Below are positions 8,710 to 20,749 of a stretch of DNA of 64,000 nucleotides, piece by piece. Location: positions 1,364,001 to 1,428,000 of the forward strand of contig NC_016457.1 of assembly GCF_000226115.1 (NCBI RefSeq), given 5' to 3'. Under the pieces are notes generated by a model. It was given only the letters and a program-made list of their open reading frames with translations, had not been told where the DNA came from and made no database searches. The DNA comes from Thermothielavioides terrestris NRRL 8126. Taxonomy: Eukaryota; Ascomycota; Sordariomycetes; Sordariales; Chaetomiaceae. The position numbers and the translations under genes were made by a program. Numbering within the stretch: position 1 is the first letter of the stretch; each line of letters begins with the position of its first letter.

Positions 8710-11700
8710 ATGCCGGGTCTGGCGCGCAAGATCATCATCTGCGCCGCCGTCGACGGGCTGGTGCTGCACCCGTTCAGCTCGCGCAAAGACCACCAGCAGC
8801 AGCAGCGCTTGTCGCCGCTTGCCCCCATCCGAATTAAGTACGGCGATGCCTCCATCTCCATCCTCCCGCGCGACACGGTCGCGCCCGACCCTACCTCGTC
8901 CCAGCAGGCCAATGCCTCCTTCGAGGCCTTTGGCATTGTCGGTAATGCACCCCGCCTCCTTCCACCCCCTTTTTTTTCCCCTGACCCCAACCCCTTCCCC
9001 AACTCCCATGCACACACACAAACGTATCACCGGCAATATATGTGACATATATACCTAACAAACGACTCCCTTACCCCTTCACGGCACGGCAGGCCTCATC
9101 ACCGTCTTCCGCCACAGCTACCTCGTCTCGGTCACGGGCCGCCAGCAGGTCGCCGTGCTGCGCGGCCTGCCCGTCTACGTCGTCACCGAGGTCGCCCTGA
9201 CGCCCTGCTCGTCGCAGCAGGACGCCGCCGAGGCCGTCGCCAAGACGGCCGCTGCGCTGCGCCTGCGCGCGAGAGCCGAGCAGCGCCGGCGGCGGCGGAG
9301 TGCTGGGACCGGAACCGGGAACGGGGACGGGGACGGGGAGGGAGGAGGCTCGTCGTCGTCCGCGGCTACCGCCGCCACTGCCACCGCGGTGGCGAGCGCG
9401 GATGAAGACGAGGAGCAGCAGCAGCAGATGGGGGCGCTAGGAGGGGTGGCGCCGGCTTCTGTTGCGCCTGTGTCTGTGGGCGACGAGGAGGAGGAGGATG
9501 CCGCTGGGGAGGTGGCGAGTGAGACGGAGGGGGGGCCGGCGGCGTCGGGGGAGGACGGTGGTGATGCCGCCGCTGCTGCTGCTGCTGCTGGGCGGCGGAG
9601 CAGCGTCGCGCAGGACGTGATTGGGCGCCGGGGGAGTTACGGCCGGTTTGCGCAGCGGTGGTTCAGCCGGGCGGGGTGGGCGATGAGACAGAAGCGGCAG
9701 TTGGGGTTGAGCGCGGACGGCGCGCCCGCCCCCGCCGGGGGGAAGAAAGCGGCGGGGACGGCGGTGCCGATGACGTCCAGTGTCCCGGACGATGCCGACG
9801 GCAGCGCGGCGGCGATTAGTCTGCTGCCGAAGCTGCTGCGCACGAGCCAGATCTTGTTCGGGTCGAGCAAGACGTTTTATTTCGCCTACGACCACGACAT
9901 CACGCGCAGCATGGCCAACCCGAGGGTCCCCGAGGCGCCGCTGCAGCCGCTGCATGAGCACGTGGACCCGGACTACTTCTGGAACCGGCACATGATGCAG
10001 CCGTTCATCGACGCCGGAGCCGACAGCCTCGCTCTGCCCCTGATGCAGGGCTTCGTGGGGCAGCGGACGTTCGTCGTGGATAGTCACCCTCCGCAGGTCG
10101 ACGAAGGCGCGCAGGATGACTCGGTTGAGCTTAGCGATTTCAGCTCGTCCCGTGCCGCATCGCCCTCGTCGCCGCACCCACCACCCCCGGCCCCGGGGAA
10201 GGCCACCGCCAACATGCGGCCGACCGAGAAGAAGTTCGACATCACGGTCATCTCGCGCCGGTCCATCAAGCGCGCCGGCCTGCGGTACCTGCGCCGCGGC
10301 ATCGACGAGGACGGCAACGTGGCCAACTCGGTCGAGACGGAGCAGATCCTCTCGCCCGCCGACGCCGCCTGGGACCCGGCCGCCCGGGTGTACTCGTTCG
10401 TGCAGACGCGCGGCAGCATCCCGCTCTTCTTCACCCAGTCGCCCTACTCGCTGAAGCCGGTGCCGGTGATGCAGCACTCGGCCGACGCGAACTTCGCGGC
10501 GCTGAAGAAGCACTTTGCGGCCCTGCGCCGGCGCTACGGCTCCGTTCAGGTCGTCAGCCTGGTCGAGAAGCACGGGGTTGAGGAGCCCATCGGCAGGTTG
10601 TACGAGGAGACCATCCAGAGGCTCAACGAGGAGTCCGGAACGAAGGAGGACAAGGACAAGGTAGGGTTTGAGTGGTTTGACTTCCACGCCGTGTGCCGCG
10701 GCATGAAGTTTGAGAACGTCTCGCTCCTCCTGCAGACCCTGGGCAGCAAGCTGGAGGACTACGGGAGCTACGTGTCGGTCAACGACCGCCTCGTGGCCAA
10801 GCAGAAGGGCGTGCTCCGGACAAACTGCATGGACTGCCTGGACCGCACCAATGTCTGCCAGAGCTCGTTCGCCAAGCACATGCTGGACCTGCAGCTCAGG
10901 GAGCAGGGCTACGACATGGCCGCCCAGCTGGACCAAGAAAATGTCTGGTTCAACACGCTGTGGGCCGACAACGGCGATGCCATTTCCAAGCAGTATGCTT
11001 CTACGGGCGCCATGAAGGGCGACTACACGCGGACGCGCAAGAGGAACTACCGCGGCGCGCTGACCGACGCCGGCTTGTCGCTGACCCGCTTGTTCAATGG
11101 GTAAGTGGCTACTTCCTACGGTGGGCATCTCGACGTATGGACAGAAATTGCTGAGCGTCCCGCCCACCCAGCATGTTTAACGACTTCTTCCTCCAAGCCA
11201 GCATCGACTTCCTGCTGGGCAACGTCACCTCCCTCGTGTTCGAAGAGTTCGAGGCCACCATGATGACCAAGGACCCGGCCGTGTCGATGCAGAACATGCG
11301 CCAGCAGGCGATCGAGCTCTGCCAGAAGCGCGTCGTGGCCGACGAGGCCGAGGAGTTCGTCGGCGGCTGGACGCTGCTCACGCCGCGCGCGCCGGACACG
11401 GTGCGGAGCGGCTCGCTCGAGGAGGCGGTGCTGCTGCTGACCGACGTGGCGCTGTACCTGTGCCGGTTCGACTGGAACCTGGACAAGGTCTCGTCCTTCG
11501 AGCGCGTCGACCTCGCCCACGTGCAGAAGATCAGGGTCGGGACCTACATCACGTCGACCATCTCCCCGGCCCAGGTCGACGAGCTGCGCAACGTCGGGCT
11601 GGTCATCGAGTACAAGCCCGGGCTCACCGACGTCACGCGCGTCAACACGCGCTCGCTGTCGTCCATGTCGGGCACGACGCCGCCCAAGGCGGCGCACGGC

Positions 11701-12126
11701 TCCGACGAGGAAGCGGCGAAGCAGGACGCGGAAGAGTCCGGGGCCGGCCCCGCGCCGGCGTCGTCGGGCATCGCCGGGTTCCTCTCGCGCCGTCCGCAGA
11801 CGGCGGCGCCGCCGTCGCGCAAGATTGCGCTGAAGGCGCTGCACAGCCAGACGTCGGCGGCCGACCCGGCGGCGAAGGGCAGGCAGCAGCAGCAGGACGA
11901 GCCGGGCGCGATCACGCGGCTGAGCGAGATCCAGCAGGTGGCGCTGATTGCGGCCGAGATCGAGCGGCTGGCCTTGCGCAACCAGCCGCAGCGGCTGGCG
12001 GGCAAGAGCGTCGAAGAGGCCGGCCTGGTCGAGAAGGGCGACATCATCTCGCTGGCGGAGGCGAAGAAGAATACCACGCTTCTGGAGCAGTTGGGGCATT
12101 CGATCAAGAAGTTGGTTTGGGCGTAG
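8710..12126 (+). CDS. Sac-domain phosphoinositide phosphatase with hSac2 domain
   Basis: Three exons, 8710-8941, 9093-11100 and 11172-12126, encode 1064 residues. The Sac domain carries the catalytic CX5R(T/S) motif as RTNCMDCLDRTNVCQ, with the nucleophilic Cys near residue 656, plus the preceding VSLVEKHGVEEPIG and FEWFDFHAVCRGMKFENV blocks. After it, residues about 746-900 (NGMFNDFFLQASIDFLLGN onward) match the hSac2 domain of INPP5F-type proteins. The Sac domain is split by a low-complexity insert at about residues 126-310, rich in Ala, Glu, Gly and Ser, with acidic and alanine runs. The family removes phosphate from phosphatidylinositol phosphates on endosomal or Golgi membranes; substrate (PI4P is likely) cannot be read from sequence. 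The C-terminal 100 residues are Ala/Gln-rich. It is convergent with the BMT6-like gene. Confidence 0.9.
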
Positions 12127-12257
12127 CGGGCGCTGGTTATCGCGGATGTTCGCTTTGGATGTTGCTGTTGCTGTTGGTGTTGAAATGGGTTGGTTTATCA
12201 ACCCACCACGCACGTAGACGATAGTAGACGATAATTAGACGTTACGTTCCCACATCT

Positions 12258-13535
12258 TCACTCCCCATCCCGGTCCCCATCCCCACTCTCCCCCGAACTC
12301 GCACGCTCCGCCCGGTACAGATGCATCTGAAACCGCATATTCTCCAGCGCAATGGGGTACTCCAGCCGCTGCTGCTGCTGGTGCTGCCCGGCCCCGCCCT
12401 CGGCCAGCCGGAACCACTCGGAATCGCGCGACTCGAGCTTGGCCCAGCACGTGCCCGGCGGCTCGTCGCCGACGACCGGCTCGCGCCGCGTGCCCAGCAG
12501 GATCCGGTCCAGCAGCCACTGCATCGGGTACCGGCGCTTGTCGCTGCCGCCGCCGCCCACGCTCGCCTCCGAGTAGCTGCCGGGGCTGTCGACGACCAGC
12601 AGCAGGCTGCCGGCGGGCGCGGCCGCCGTCAGCGCCAGCAGGAACGCCGTCGTCTTGCCGATCCCGCCGGCCGTGAAGAGCTCGTTGAGCGTGAACAGGA
12701 GGGTGATCAGCCGCGGGGCAGTGGCGGCGGGGCCGCCGAGGAGGCTGGTGAGCTCGGCCTGGGTGAGCGTCAGGGCGTCGCGCTGGAGGAAGGTGGGCTG
12801 CAGGTGGGAGGCGGGGACGAAGGCGGTGTTGGCCTGCTTGGCGGCGGCGCTGGCGTATTTGGAGATAGGGGGAGGGGTGGTGAGGGCGTTGGTGAGCTGG
12901 GTGACTACGGTGGCCCAGGGGCCGGAGTCGAGGAGCGTGATGGCGCCTGATAGGGAGGGGTTGGCGTTGAGAAAGGCGCTCAAGGCGACAAGCTCGGCTG
13001 CGCCGCCGCCGATGGAGAGAACGTGGAGTTGCTGGGACGGAGGCTCCGGCGTCGCCTCGTGCTCGCCGTCTCCATCATCATCGCCTTTCCTGGTGAACAA
13101 AAGTTCCAGGTGCTTTTGAATGCCGGTCAAGACAGAGGCATAGCACAGCGCCCTCGTCGGGCTCCATCGTGCGGCATACACGGCCAAGGACTCTGGGTCG
13201 TTAAATGCCCGTGCAAAGTCACGGTCATAGAGAGCCTGCTTCACCGACTGCAGGGCGGCCGTGAAGTTGGGCGAAGCGAGGGTGTCGCTGAACGCGTGCC
13301 GAAACACATCCAGGACCCGCTGCTGCTGTTTGCGATCAGGGTTTGACGGCGTGAGCTGCAGCTGTCCATCTGGTTCCCCCTGAGACTTTGTGTTGTGCCT
13401 GGTGGTGGTCTTGGCTGCAGCCGGGGCCGAGCTGGCCGAGTTGGCCAGGTGGGCGGGTTTTTTGACTTCTTTTTGCTTCACGTGGCTAGCTTTTGAAGCC
13501 GACGGCGCCCGTTTTTTGCCCACCATCCTGGTCAC
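12258..13535 (-). CDS. BMT6-like 25S rRNA (uridine-N3) methyltransferase
   Basis: A single exon of 425 codons. The N-terminus (MTRMVGKKRAPSASKASHV) is basic, as expected for a nucleolar protein. A second Met at codon 4 could be the true start. The SAM-binding motif I is LHVLSIGGGAAELVALSAF, followed by an acidic strand end in ITLLDSGPW and by LITLLFTLNELFTAGGIGKT. Near the C-terminus, LLLVVDSPGSYSEA and ENMRFQMHLYRAE are typical of the fungal Methyltransf_34 family, whose yeast member Bmt6 modifies U2843 of 25S rRNA. Assignment rests on recalled family motifs; the exact target in this organism is inferred. The 3' end lies about 130 bp from the end of the convergent Sac phosphatase gene. Confidence 0.8.
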   Translation of the reverse strand: MTRMVGKKRAPSASKASHVKQKEVKKPAHLANSASSAPAAAKTTTRHNTKSQGEPDGQLQLTPSNPDRKQQQRVLDVFRHAFSDTLASPNFTAALQSVKQALYDRDFARAFNDPESLAVYAARWSPTRALCYASVLTGIQKHLELLFTRKGDDDGDGEHEATPEPPSQQLHVLSIGGGAAELVALSAFLNANPSLSGAITLLDSGPWATVVTQLTNALTTPPPISKYASAAAKQANTAFVPASHLQPTFLQRDALTLTQAELTSLLGGPAATAPRLITLLFTLNELFTAGGIGKTTAFLLALTAAAPAGSLLLVVDSPGSYSEASVGGGGSDKRRYPMQWLLDRILLGTRREPVVGDEPPGTCWAKLESRDSEWFRLAEGGAGQHQQQQRLEYPIALENMRFQMHLYRAERASSGESGDGDRDGE

Positions 13536-14913
13536 TCACCTGTTTTGATATCGCTTGTTTTGGAGTCGCACTTTTCAGCCTCATGTCAGGAGTGAAGGCT
13601 CATCCAACGGTCCACCAATGCCGCTTGAAAACGGCAATTCTGGAATTAGCCTGAATTGATGCCCATGCCTGGGCGGGATCAAGCGAGCCAGTTCCACATC
13701 CAAAATTCAAGCTTGGGTATTCACCATCGTGACCCTAACCCTTGAGCAACCGAATGTTCGAGGCCCAGAGTGCACAGCGTCTGTTCGATTCCTCTCCAAA
13801 CCAGCCCGTCTCTTGGGGACCGAACTGCAGCCAAAAGCTGTAGGTAGCCAATGACACTCGCAGCCGCCAGCATATGGCACTGCGCCCCGTTGTCCCGGCA
13901 TTCGAACGCCCACTTTGCCCGCGCGGCAGCCAGGAAGGGTCATTGCCACCATAATACAGAGCCCGGATCCAGTCCGTTAAGCTGGGAAGAGAGACGCAGA
14001 AACACCGAACGAAGACAAGTCTTGGGAAAACCCCCACTAGTTATCGGCTGGGGCTTGGCATAGGGTAAAAAGCCTTTCATCAATGACTGAGACGGATTGC
14101 GCTTCACCGCGGAGATTTTTGGCGCTGAGTGAGCATTGAGTGATAACGTGAAATCGACTCCCACCCACTGGCGTCTCGCATTTGCAGCACACTTCCACGG
14201 ACCTTCGTTGGCCACTGTTTCACCTCGCATTCCCTGCGGTCTTGTGGATGAATAGGTAATGATTATCAGCTCCAGAGGGTATCCGAGTCTCGTCACAGGT
14301 TTCGTGGTGGTACAGCCCCGCTACAGCCCTGTCGTTGACGACGGCAAAAAGAACGAAGAAATGGGCTTGCGATGTATTTACCAAGACTCCTGGTGGAGAG
14401 TAAACTCGCAGCGCCCGGAATCGGCCTGCTGGCAACATCACACAATCGCCTGACGTCAGAAGACCTCGACACGCGGCTCCGATGCTAGGGATTCCAAATT
14501 CCAACAGCATCCATCGGGCCCACCAGGGGGCGAAGGGGGCAAAAGAAGAGAACACTATCAGACGGGGCTGGCGTGAACCGGTGCAGCTCTGACCGAGTCA
14601 CCTCGCAACTCCACCGCGGTAATTCATCCGGGCGAACCAGAAATCTCGCGGCGGCTCGCAGCTTCCCTGGCGTCCAGCGTGTGGGAGCCCGTAGTTACCC
14701 CACTCCGCTTCGATTTCCCGCCAGCAGGGTGTCGCCCGACACGCTGCGGATACCCAAGTGCGGGAGAGGTTCCTGGTGCACACATAAAACTAAACACCCC
14801 ACCTCCTCGTCTCGTCCGCACCTCTCCCCCTTCGCATTCCCCTCCCCAAAGATTCTGCTGCTGCAGCGATCCCGAACCTGTTGTCCGCCTGCACCACTCG
14901 TAACACCGCAAAC
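13536..14913. promoter_or_regulatory. Divergent region between BMT6-like gene and transketolase
   Basis: About 1.4 kb without coding potential. The last 150 bp before transketolase are strongly CT-rich (14790-14860), typical of promoters of highly expressed fungal housekeeping genes. No operator can be assigned. Confidence 0.45.
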
Positions 14914-17436
14914 ATGGGTTTCTCCGACGTGGACCAGCTCGCGATCAACACGATCCGTATCCTGGCGGTACGTCTCTGCCCCTCCCAACAGAAAAAGAAC
15001 CCCGCCCCCGCGCCAAAGCAGCCCCCTGGCCCCACTATCTTCATTTCACCAACTCGCGGAGCTGCGTTCCGGTGAGAGGCGATGAGATGCACCGTTGCTG
15101 ACATCCTTTACTTTTTCTAGGCCGATGCGACCTTCAAGGCCAATTCGGGCCACCCGGGTGCCCCGATGTGAGTACTCCCCTTACCGGGCCGAACTTGGAA
15201 CTTCGCGACGACGAGACCCCGGCTCAGCCGCCGGTTCCGGACCCGAACATGGCTAACTCGCGCTCAGGGGCATGGCTCCCGCCGCCCACGTTCTCTTCAA
15301 CAAGATCATGAGATTCAACCCCAAGAACCCCAAGTGGGTCAACCGGGATCGCTTCGTCCTCTCGTAAGTCGCCCCCAGCACGAGAGCCTGAGCAGGCCGG
15401 GCCCGAAGGCGCGGCGCTGACGTTAACTCCCTGCAACAGCAACGGGCATGGCTGCATGCTCCAGTATGCCCTCCTTCACCTCTACGGCTACGACGTCTCG
15501 ATAGACGACCTGAAGGCCTTCCGTGTATGTACCATATCATGCTCTTGCGTCTGTCCGCGGCACCGCAGCAAGACGAGTTCTGACATGGGCCGCAGACGGT
15601 CGACAGCATCACTCCCGGCCACCCCGAAGCCCACGACACTCCCGGCGTGGAGGTCACCACCGGCCCGCTCGGCCAGGGTATCAGTAACGCGGTCGGTCTG
15701 GCCATTGCCCAGGCGCACACCGCTGCCGTCTTCAACAAGCCGGGCTTCGACCTGATCGACAACTACACCTACTGCTTCCTGGGGGATGGCTGCTTGATGG
15801 AGGGTGTCTCGGCCGAGGCCTGTTCTCTGGCCGGCCACCTTCAGCTCGGCAACCTCATCGCCGTCTGGGATGACAACCACATCACCATCGACGGCGACAC
15901 CAACCAGGCCTTCACCGAGGACGTGCTGAAGCGGTACGAGTCGTACGGCTGGCACGTGCTGACCGTCGAGGACGGTGACCACGACCTCGCCGGCATCGAG
16001 GCCGCCATCAAGAAGGCGCAGGAGGTCAAGGACAAGCCCACGCTCATCCAGCTCAAGACCACCATCGGCTTCGGCTCCAAACAGCAGGGCACCCACGGCG
16101 TCCACGGCTCGCCGCTCAAGGCCGACGACATCAAGCAGCTCAAGGAGAAGTTCGGTTTCAACCCGGAGCAGAGCTTCGTCGTGCCCCAGGAGGTGTACGA
16201 CATCTGCCACAAGGCGGCCGCCGCCGGCGCTGCCGCCGAAGAGGAGTGGAACAAGCTCTTCGCCAAGTACGGCGAGCAGTACAAGGCCGAGCACGACGAA
16301 CTGGCCCGCCGCCTCCGGGGCGATCTCCCGGAGGGCTGGGAGAAGCACCTCCCCACCTACACCCCCGCCGACGCGGCTGTCGCGTCGCGGAAGCTTTCCG
16401 AGACCGTTCTCAACAAGATCTTCGAGGCCGTCCCCGAGCTGGTGGGCGGCTCGGCCGACCTGACGGGCTCCAACCTGACCCGGTGGAAGGGCGCCATCGA
16501 TTTCCAGCCGCCCGCGACCGGCCTCGGCACCTACGCCGGCCGGTACATCCGCTTCGGTGTGCGTGAGCACGGTATGGGCGCCATCCTGAACGGCATGGCT
16601 GCCTACGGCACCGTCATTCCCTACGGCGGCACCTTCCTCAACTTCGTCTCGTACGCGGCCGGCGCTGTCCGTCTGTCTGCCCTCTCGCGGGTGCGCGTCA
16701 TCTGGGTTGCGACGCACGACTCGATCGGCCTCGGCGAGGACGGCCCGACGCACCAGCCCATCGAGACGCTGACGCACTTCCGCGCGCTGCCCAACTGCAT
16801 GGTCTGGCGCCCGGCCGACGGCAACGAGACGAGCGCTGCTTACTACGTCGCGCTGGTGTCCAAGCACACGCCCAGCATCCTCGCGCTCTCGCGCCAGAAC
16901 CTGCCGCAACTCGAGGGCTCCGTCATCGACAAGGCCATCAAGGGCGGCTACGTCATCCACGAGCAGGAGGGCGCCGACATCACGCTGGTGTCGACCGGTT
17001 CCGAGGTGTGCATCTGCATCGACGCCGTCAAGGTGCTGGCCGAGAAGCACAACATCAAGGCCCGCGTGGTCTCGATGCCCTGCTTCGAGGTGTTCGACAC
17101 GCAGCCCAAGGAGTACCAACTCAGCGTCCTGCCCGACGGCATTCCGTCGCTGTCGGTCGAGGTCATGAGCACCATGGGCTGGGAGAGGTACACGCACGAG
17201 CAGTTCGGCCTCAACCGCTTCGGTGTCTCTGGCGCGTACAAGGACATCTACAAGGCAAGTTGTGCCCTGGATTTTTTGACTGCTGCTCACGGCGTGCTAA
17301 CGTGTGTGCTCTTTAATAGAAGTTCGAGTTCACCCCCGAGGGTGTCGCCAAGCGGGCCGTCGCGACCGTCAACTTCTGGAAGAACGTGCCGAACATCCGG
17401 TCTCCCATCAACCGCGCGTTCCAGCAGATTCTCTAA
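14914..17436 (+). CDS. Transketolase
   Basis: Six exons, 14914-14967, 15121-15167, 15268-15363, 15440-15524, 15596-17254 and 17320-17436, encode 685 residues, the normal size. It transfers two-carbon ketol units between sugar phosphates in the non-oxidative pentose phosphate pathway, using thiamine diphosphate and Mg. Seen directly: the substrate-binding [10 protein letters not shown] and [18 protein letters not shown], the [12 protein letters not shown] block, the ThDP motif [11 protein letters not shown] (Asp158) ending in WDDN, the catalytic Glu418 in [10 protein letters not shown], and [17 protein letters not shown]. The first four exons are short and 5'-clustered. The last intron (17255-17319) starts with GC: the junction is AAG/GCAAGT, with a GCTAAC branch and TAG acceptor. 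Only its removal gives the expected C-terminus [14 protein letters not shown] to FQQIL. Confidence 0.97.
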
Positions 17437-18078
17437 ACGGAGAGCGCAGGCAGCGGAGGAGGATTAGGTCTAGCGAGAGATGGCCAAGGAATCGGCGATA
17501 TAGCGATAGACACGTTGTTTTGGCCGAGGAGAAAAAGAAAAAGAACTGGGTGGAAGGAACATATTATGGCCCTTGGAAGGGTCTTACGACCAATATTTGT
17601 CGGAACATTTTGGCGGTTGCGAACGGTCGCCAGCATCTCCTGATCTTTGGAAGCAAATAGACTTATGTGTTGTCAATGACCTCGCTAGGTAATGACAAGT
17701 CGTGATGTTGCTTGAAATGCGTGGGATAGACTGGGTGAAAAAGGGGAAGAAACAAATGGTTTGCCGCCAGAGACTGAGAGGACTTATGGGCAGGGGGGCA
17801 GGGAGGGGCCCCGCCTTGGGAGACCCATATCGCAACCCGTTGTGGGGCGTTTTGTGTGAGCTCACGCCCCTCAGCAGGAACCCTGGGCCCCTCCTGCGGC
17901 TCGCCTGCAACTGCCACATCTCAGTGCCACGGGACAGCTGCATTCCAAACAGCATCAACCACCACCCCTTCCCATTGACATTTGACAGTTGTACCAGAGC
18001 CAGGCCGTTTCTGCACGTTTTTATCTTAAAACTAAGAAGACTCAATCTCGATTTGAAACCACACACGACTGGCCCACC
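17437..18078. other. Intergenic between transketolase and the golgin-like gene
   Basis: No coding potential. It contains the transketolase 3' UTR and the promoter of the coiled-coil gene. Confidence 0.4.
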
Positions 18079-20118
18079 ATGGACGACGAGAAGCTCAAGG
18101 CCGAGAAGATGGCCGCGGCCAAGAAGAAGGTAGGTAACTTAAATCAACCATTCATCTCGTCCTTTGGTCATCCCGTCATTGGCTCTACGTACCTTGCCTT
18201 GCGCGCATGCTTACACCATTCGCTACAATGGCTTAGTTCGAGCAAATGAGGAAAGCAAAGGCCAAGAAGGCCGCCGCCGGCGGTAGCAGCAGCGGCAAGA
18301 AGGGCGAGGCCGCTGCCACCACGGCCACCACCGCCACCGAAGAAGCCCCCTCTTCCCCAGCCACAGACGCCGTCTCTGAGAAGCAAGACGAGGATCAACA
18401 ACAACAGCCACAAGAACAAGAACAACACCAGGACCAAGACAAGCCCACCGAGGAATTCCCTCCAGCTGCCGAACCCGAGGCGAAAGAAGCAGCCGCCGCC
18501 CCCACCACCTCCTCATCCGGCGGCACCACGCCCTCGCTAGCGCAGCAGTCCAAGGCGCGCTCGACCTCCTTCAGACAGGGGTCTGTCTCCCTGTCCACCG
18601 GCGGGGGCCCTCTGTCGCCCGGCCTGGGCGTGCTGAGCCCCGAGGGCGAGACGGCGCCGGATATCTACCGGAAGCACGTGCTGCGGATCGAGGAGCTGGA
18701 GAGGGAGAACAGGGCGCTGGCAAAGGAGGCTAGGGACGCGGAGAAGCGGTGGCAGAAGGCCGAGGCCGAGTTGGCGGACTTGAGGGAAGGTGAAGGGGGG
18801 CATGGTGGTGCGGGGCTGGGGGAGGGGGAGGTTGGGAAGTTGGTGAGTTGTTTTTGGCTTTCGTTTCTCTTTTCGTCTTGTGGTTCAGGTTTCCCTCGAT
18901 GTGTTGGGCATACAGATTTCTGACAAGGCGCGCCAGAAAAACGAGCTCGCCGCGCTGCAGCGCCAAAATGCCCAGCTGCAGGCCCAGCTCGCCCGCCGGC
19001 ACGGCTCGTCCCCATCCATCTCCATGTCCACCGCGCCCGCGACCAGCACCGAGCTCGAGGCCCAACTGCGCAGCAAGTCCGCCACCATCGAAACCATGTC
19101 CCTCGAGATGTCGCGCCTGCGCGCGCAGGTCGAGCGCCTGTCCGTCTCGGCGTCCGCGCCGTCGGAGCAGATCGCCGCGCTGGAGGAGAAGCTCGCGCGG
19201 GCGGACAAGACGGCGCAGCGCGCGCAGCGCGAGCTGCACGACCTCAAGCTCGAGCTCGAGCAGGCGTCCAAGCGGGCCGTCAAGGAGGGCTCCGAGCGCG
19301 CGTCGGCCGAGACCAAGCTGCGCGCGCTCGAGCGCGAGGCCGCCGCCGCCGCCGCCGCCCGCGACGAGCTGGCCCGCCGCGCCGACGCGCTCGAGAAGAA
19401 GGTCGCCACGCTGACCACGCTGCACCGCGAGCAGGACGGCCGGTCGCAGGCGCTGCGGCGGGAGAAGGAGCGCCTCGAGAAGGAGCTCGGCGAGCTGCGG
19501 GAGAAGGTGGACCGCGTGGAGGCCGAGAACGCGCGGCTGCGCAAGCGGGATGCCGCGGAGGGCGGCGGCGACGATGACGGCGTGGACGAGCTGGTGGAGG
19601 AGGAGCGCTTGCGGCTCGAGAGGAGGGTGCGCGAGCTCGAGGCCGAGAACACTGATCTGAGGAGGGGCATCTGGCATGAGAAGCGGAAAGAGATGCAGCT
19701 TGGCCCCGACGAGGCCTCGGCGGCCGCAGGGATCGGCCGGTTCGAGACGGTGGATCTCGGCGGCGGCGGTGGTGGTGGCGGTGGTGGTGGCGGCGGCGTG
19801 CTATTTTCGTCGGCGCGGAAGGGGCATGCTGGCGGAGGTGGCGGGTTGAGCGATTTCCTTGCCAGCGGGCTGAACGCGCTCACGGGTGCGGCTGGCGGCG
19901 GCGCGGGGCATGCGCAGTATGATGACCTGCTGGAGGACGACGACATGGAGTTTGACGAGGAGGCGTTCCGGCGGGCGCGCGAGGAGGAGCAGAAGAAGCG
20001 GATCGAGCGGATCAAGGAGATCAAGCGGTCGCTGAAGAATTGGGAGGGGTGGAGGCTGGATCTGGTCGAGAACCGGCGCGGCGGCGGCGAGGGGATTGGG
20101 GAGATCTTTGAGGTTTGA
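18079..20118 (+). CDS. Golgin-like long coiled-coil protein
   Basis: Three exons, 18079-18129, 18237-18842 and 18937-20118, encode 612 residues. The N-terminus MDDEKLKAEKMAAAKKK is basic and helical. Residues 18-185 are low-complexity (Ala, Gln, Glu, Ser) and lead into heptad repeats from IYRKHVLRIEELEREN. A long coiled coil follows to about residue 470, broken by a 13-glycine run near 19758-19797. The C-terminus has an acidic patch (DDLLEDDDMEFDEEAFRR) and a basic helix with the block IKRSLKNWEGWRLDL. Four acceptors for intron 2 keep frame; 18936 was chosen because it has a CTGAC branch 10 nt upstream and gives a continuous heptad (KLKNELAALQRQ). The shape suggests a Golgi tether or related scaffold (annotated in fungi as M-protein-repeat proteins). 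Function is inferred from shape alone. Confidence 0.75.
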
Positions 20119-20749
20119 GGCCGGGTTTTGTGGTGAACTGGGTGTGTGTATTCTATTGTGGTAGACGAATAGATGGCATGGAAGCGGAGGTAGACGGTGA
20201 CCTGTCTGGCAGCTTTGTGAAGCATTTGCCATCCCAGCGGGTTTCTCCTTGTGTGCAAGTTGCTAGTTTCACCTGTTGTGCTCCCTTTCTGGATTAATCC
20301 GGTTGTCAGGGATTCTTCATTATAAGGGCGATGTTTGGAGTGTGCACGAACGTGTAAGTGGCCTGGCATGGGACAGGCATTCTGAGTCGGAGGGAAGAGT
20401 CAGTCAGGGAGGTTGGGGAGGGTGTAACCGGTGGCTAGCAGCTCGGAGCGTAAACGGTTGATGCAAACCTAAGGCGCAGGAATCGAGATGAAAAATACAA
20501 ATCAGAGAGAGAGGAGTAGATGGCGGGAAATTTGAACAAGTCAAGGTGTGGATGGGTGAGGGATAGCCGCCTGGTAGGAATTCATTATATGATTGCTATA
20601 CGTACAGTACAACTGATCAATCACCTTGAGTCCCTGAGCTACAAGAGGCTTGTCAGTTTAGGTTCGCCAGTAAACACAAGCTGGCCCCTTCAAGACAACG
20701 CCCCTCCCTCTTTCCCACCCCGGATCCTACGGCGCAAACCCTGACCCCG
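20119..20749. other. Convergent 3' interval, no gene seen
   Basis: Lies between two convergent genes and should hold both 3' UTRs. No coding frame or RNA gene was seen. Confidence 0.4.

Noticed and set aside
9437..11167. 576-codon open frame antisense to the Sac phosphatase
   Set aside because: Mirror of the conserved Sac frame; no recognisable motifs or splice logic.
15488..17290. 600-codon open frame antisense to transketolase
   Set aside because: Shadow of a highly conserved gene with strong codon bias on the plus strand.
18885..20369. 494-codon serine-rich open frame antisense to the golgin-like gene
   Set aside because: Serine/Arg-rich translation of GAG/GCG-type codons read backwards; typical coiled-coil shadow.
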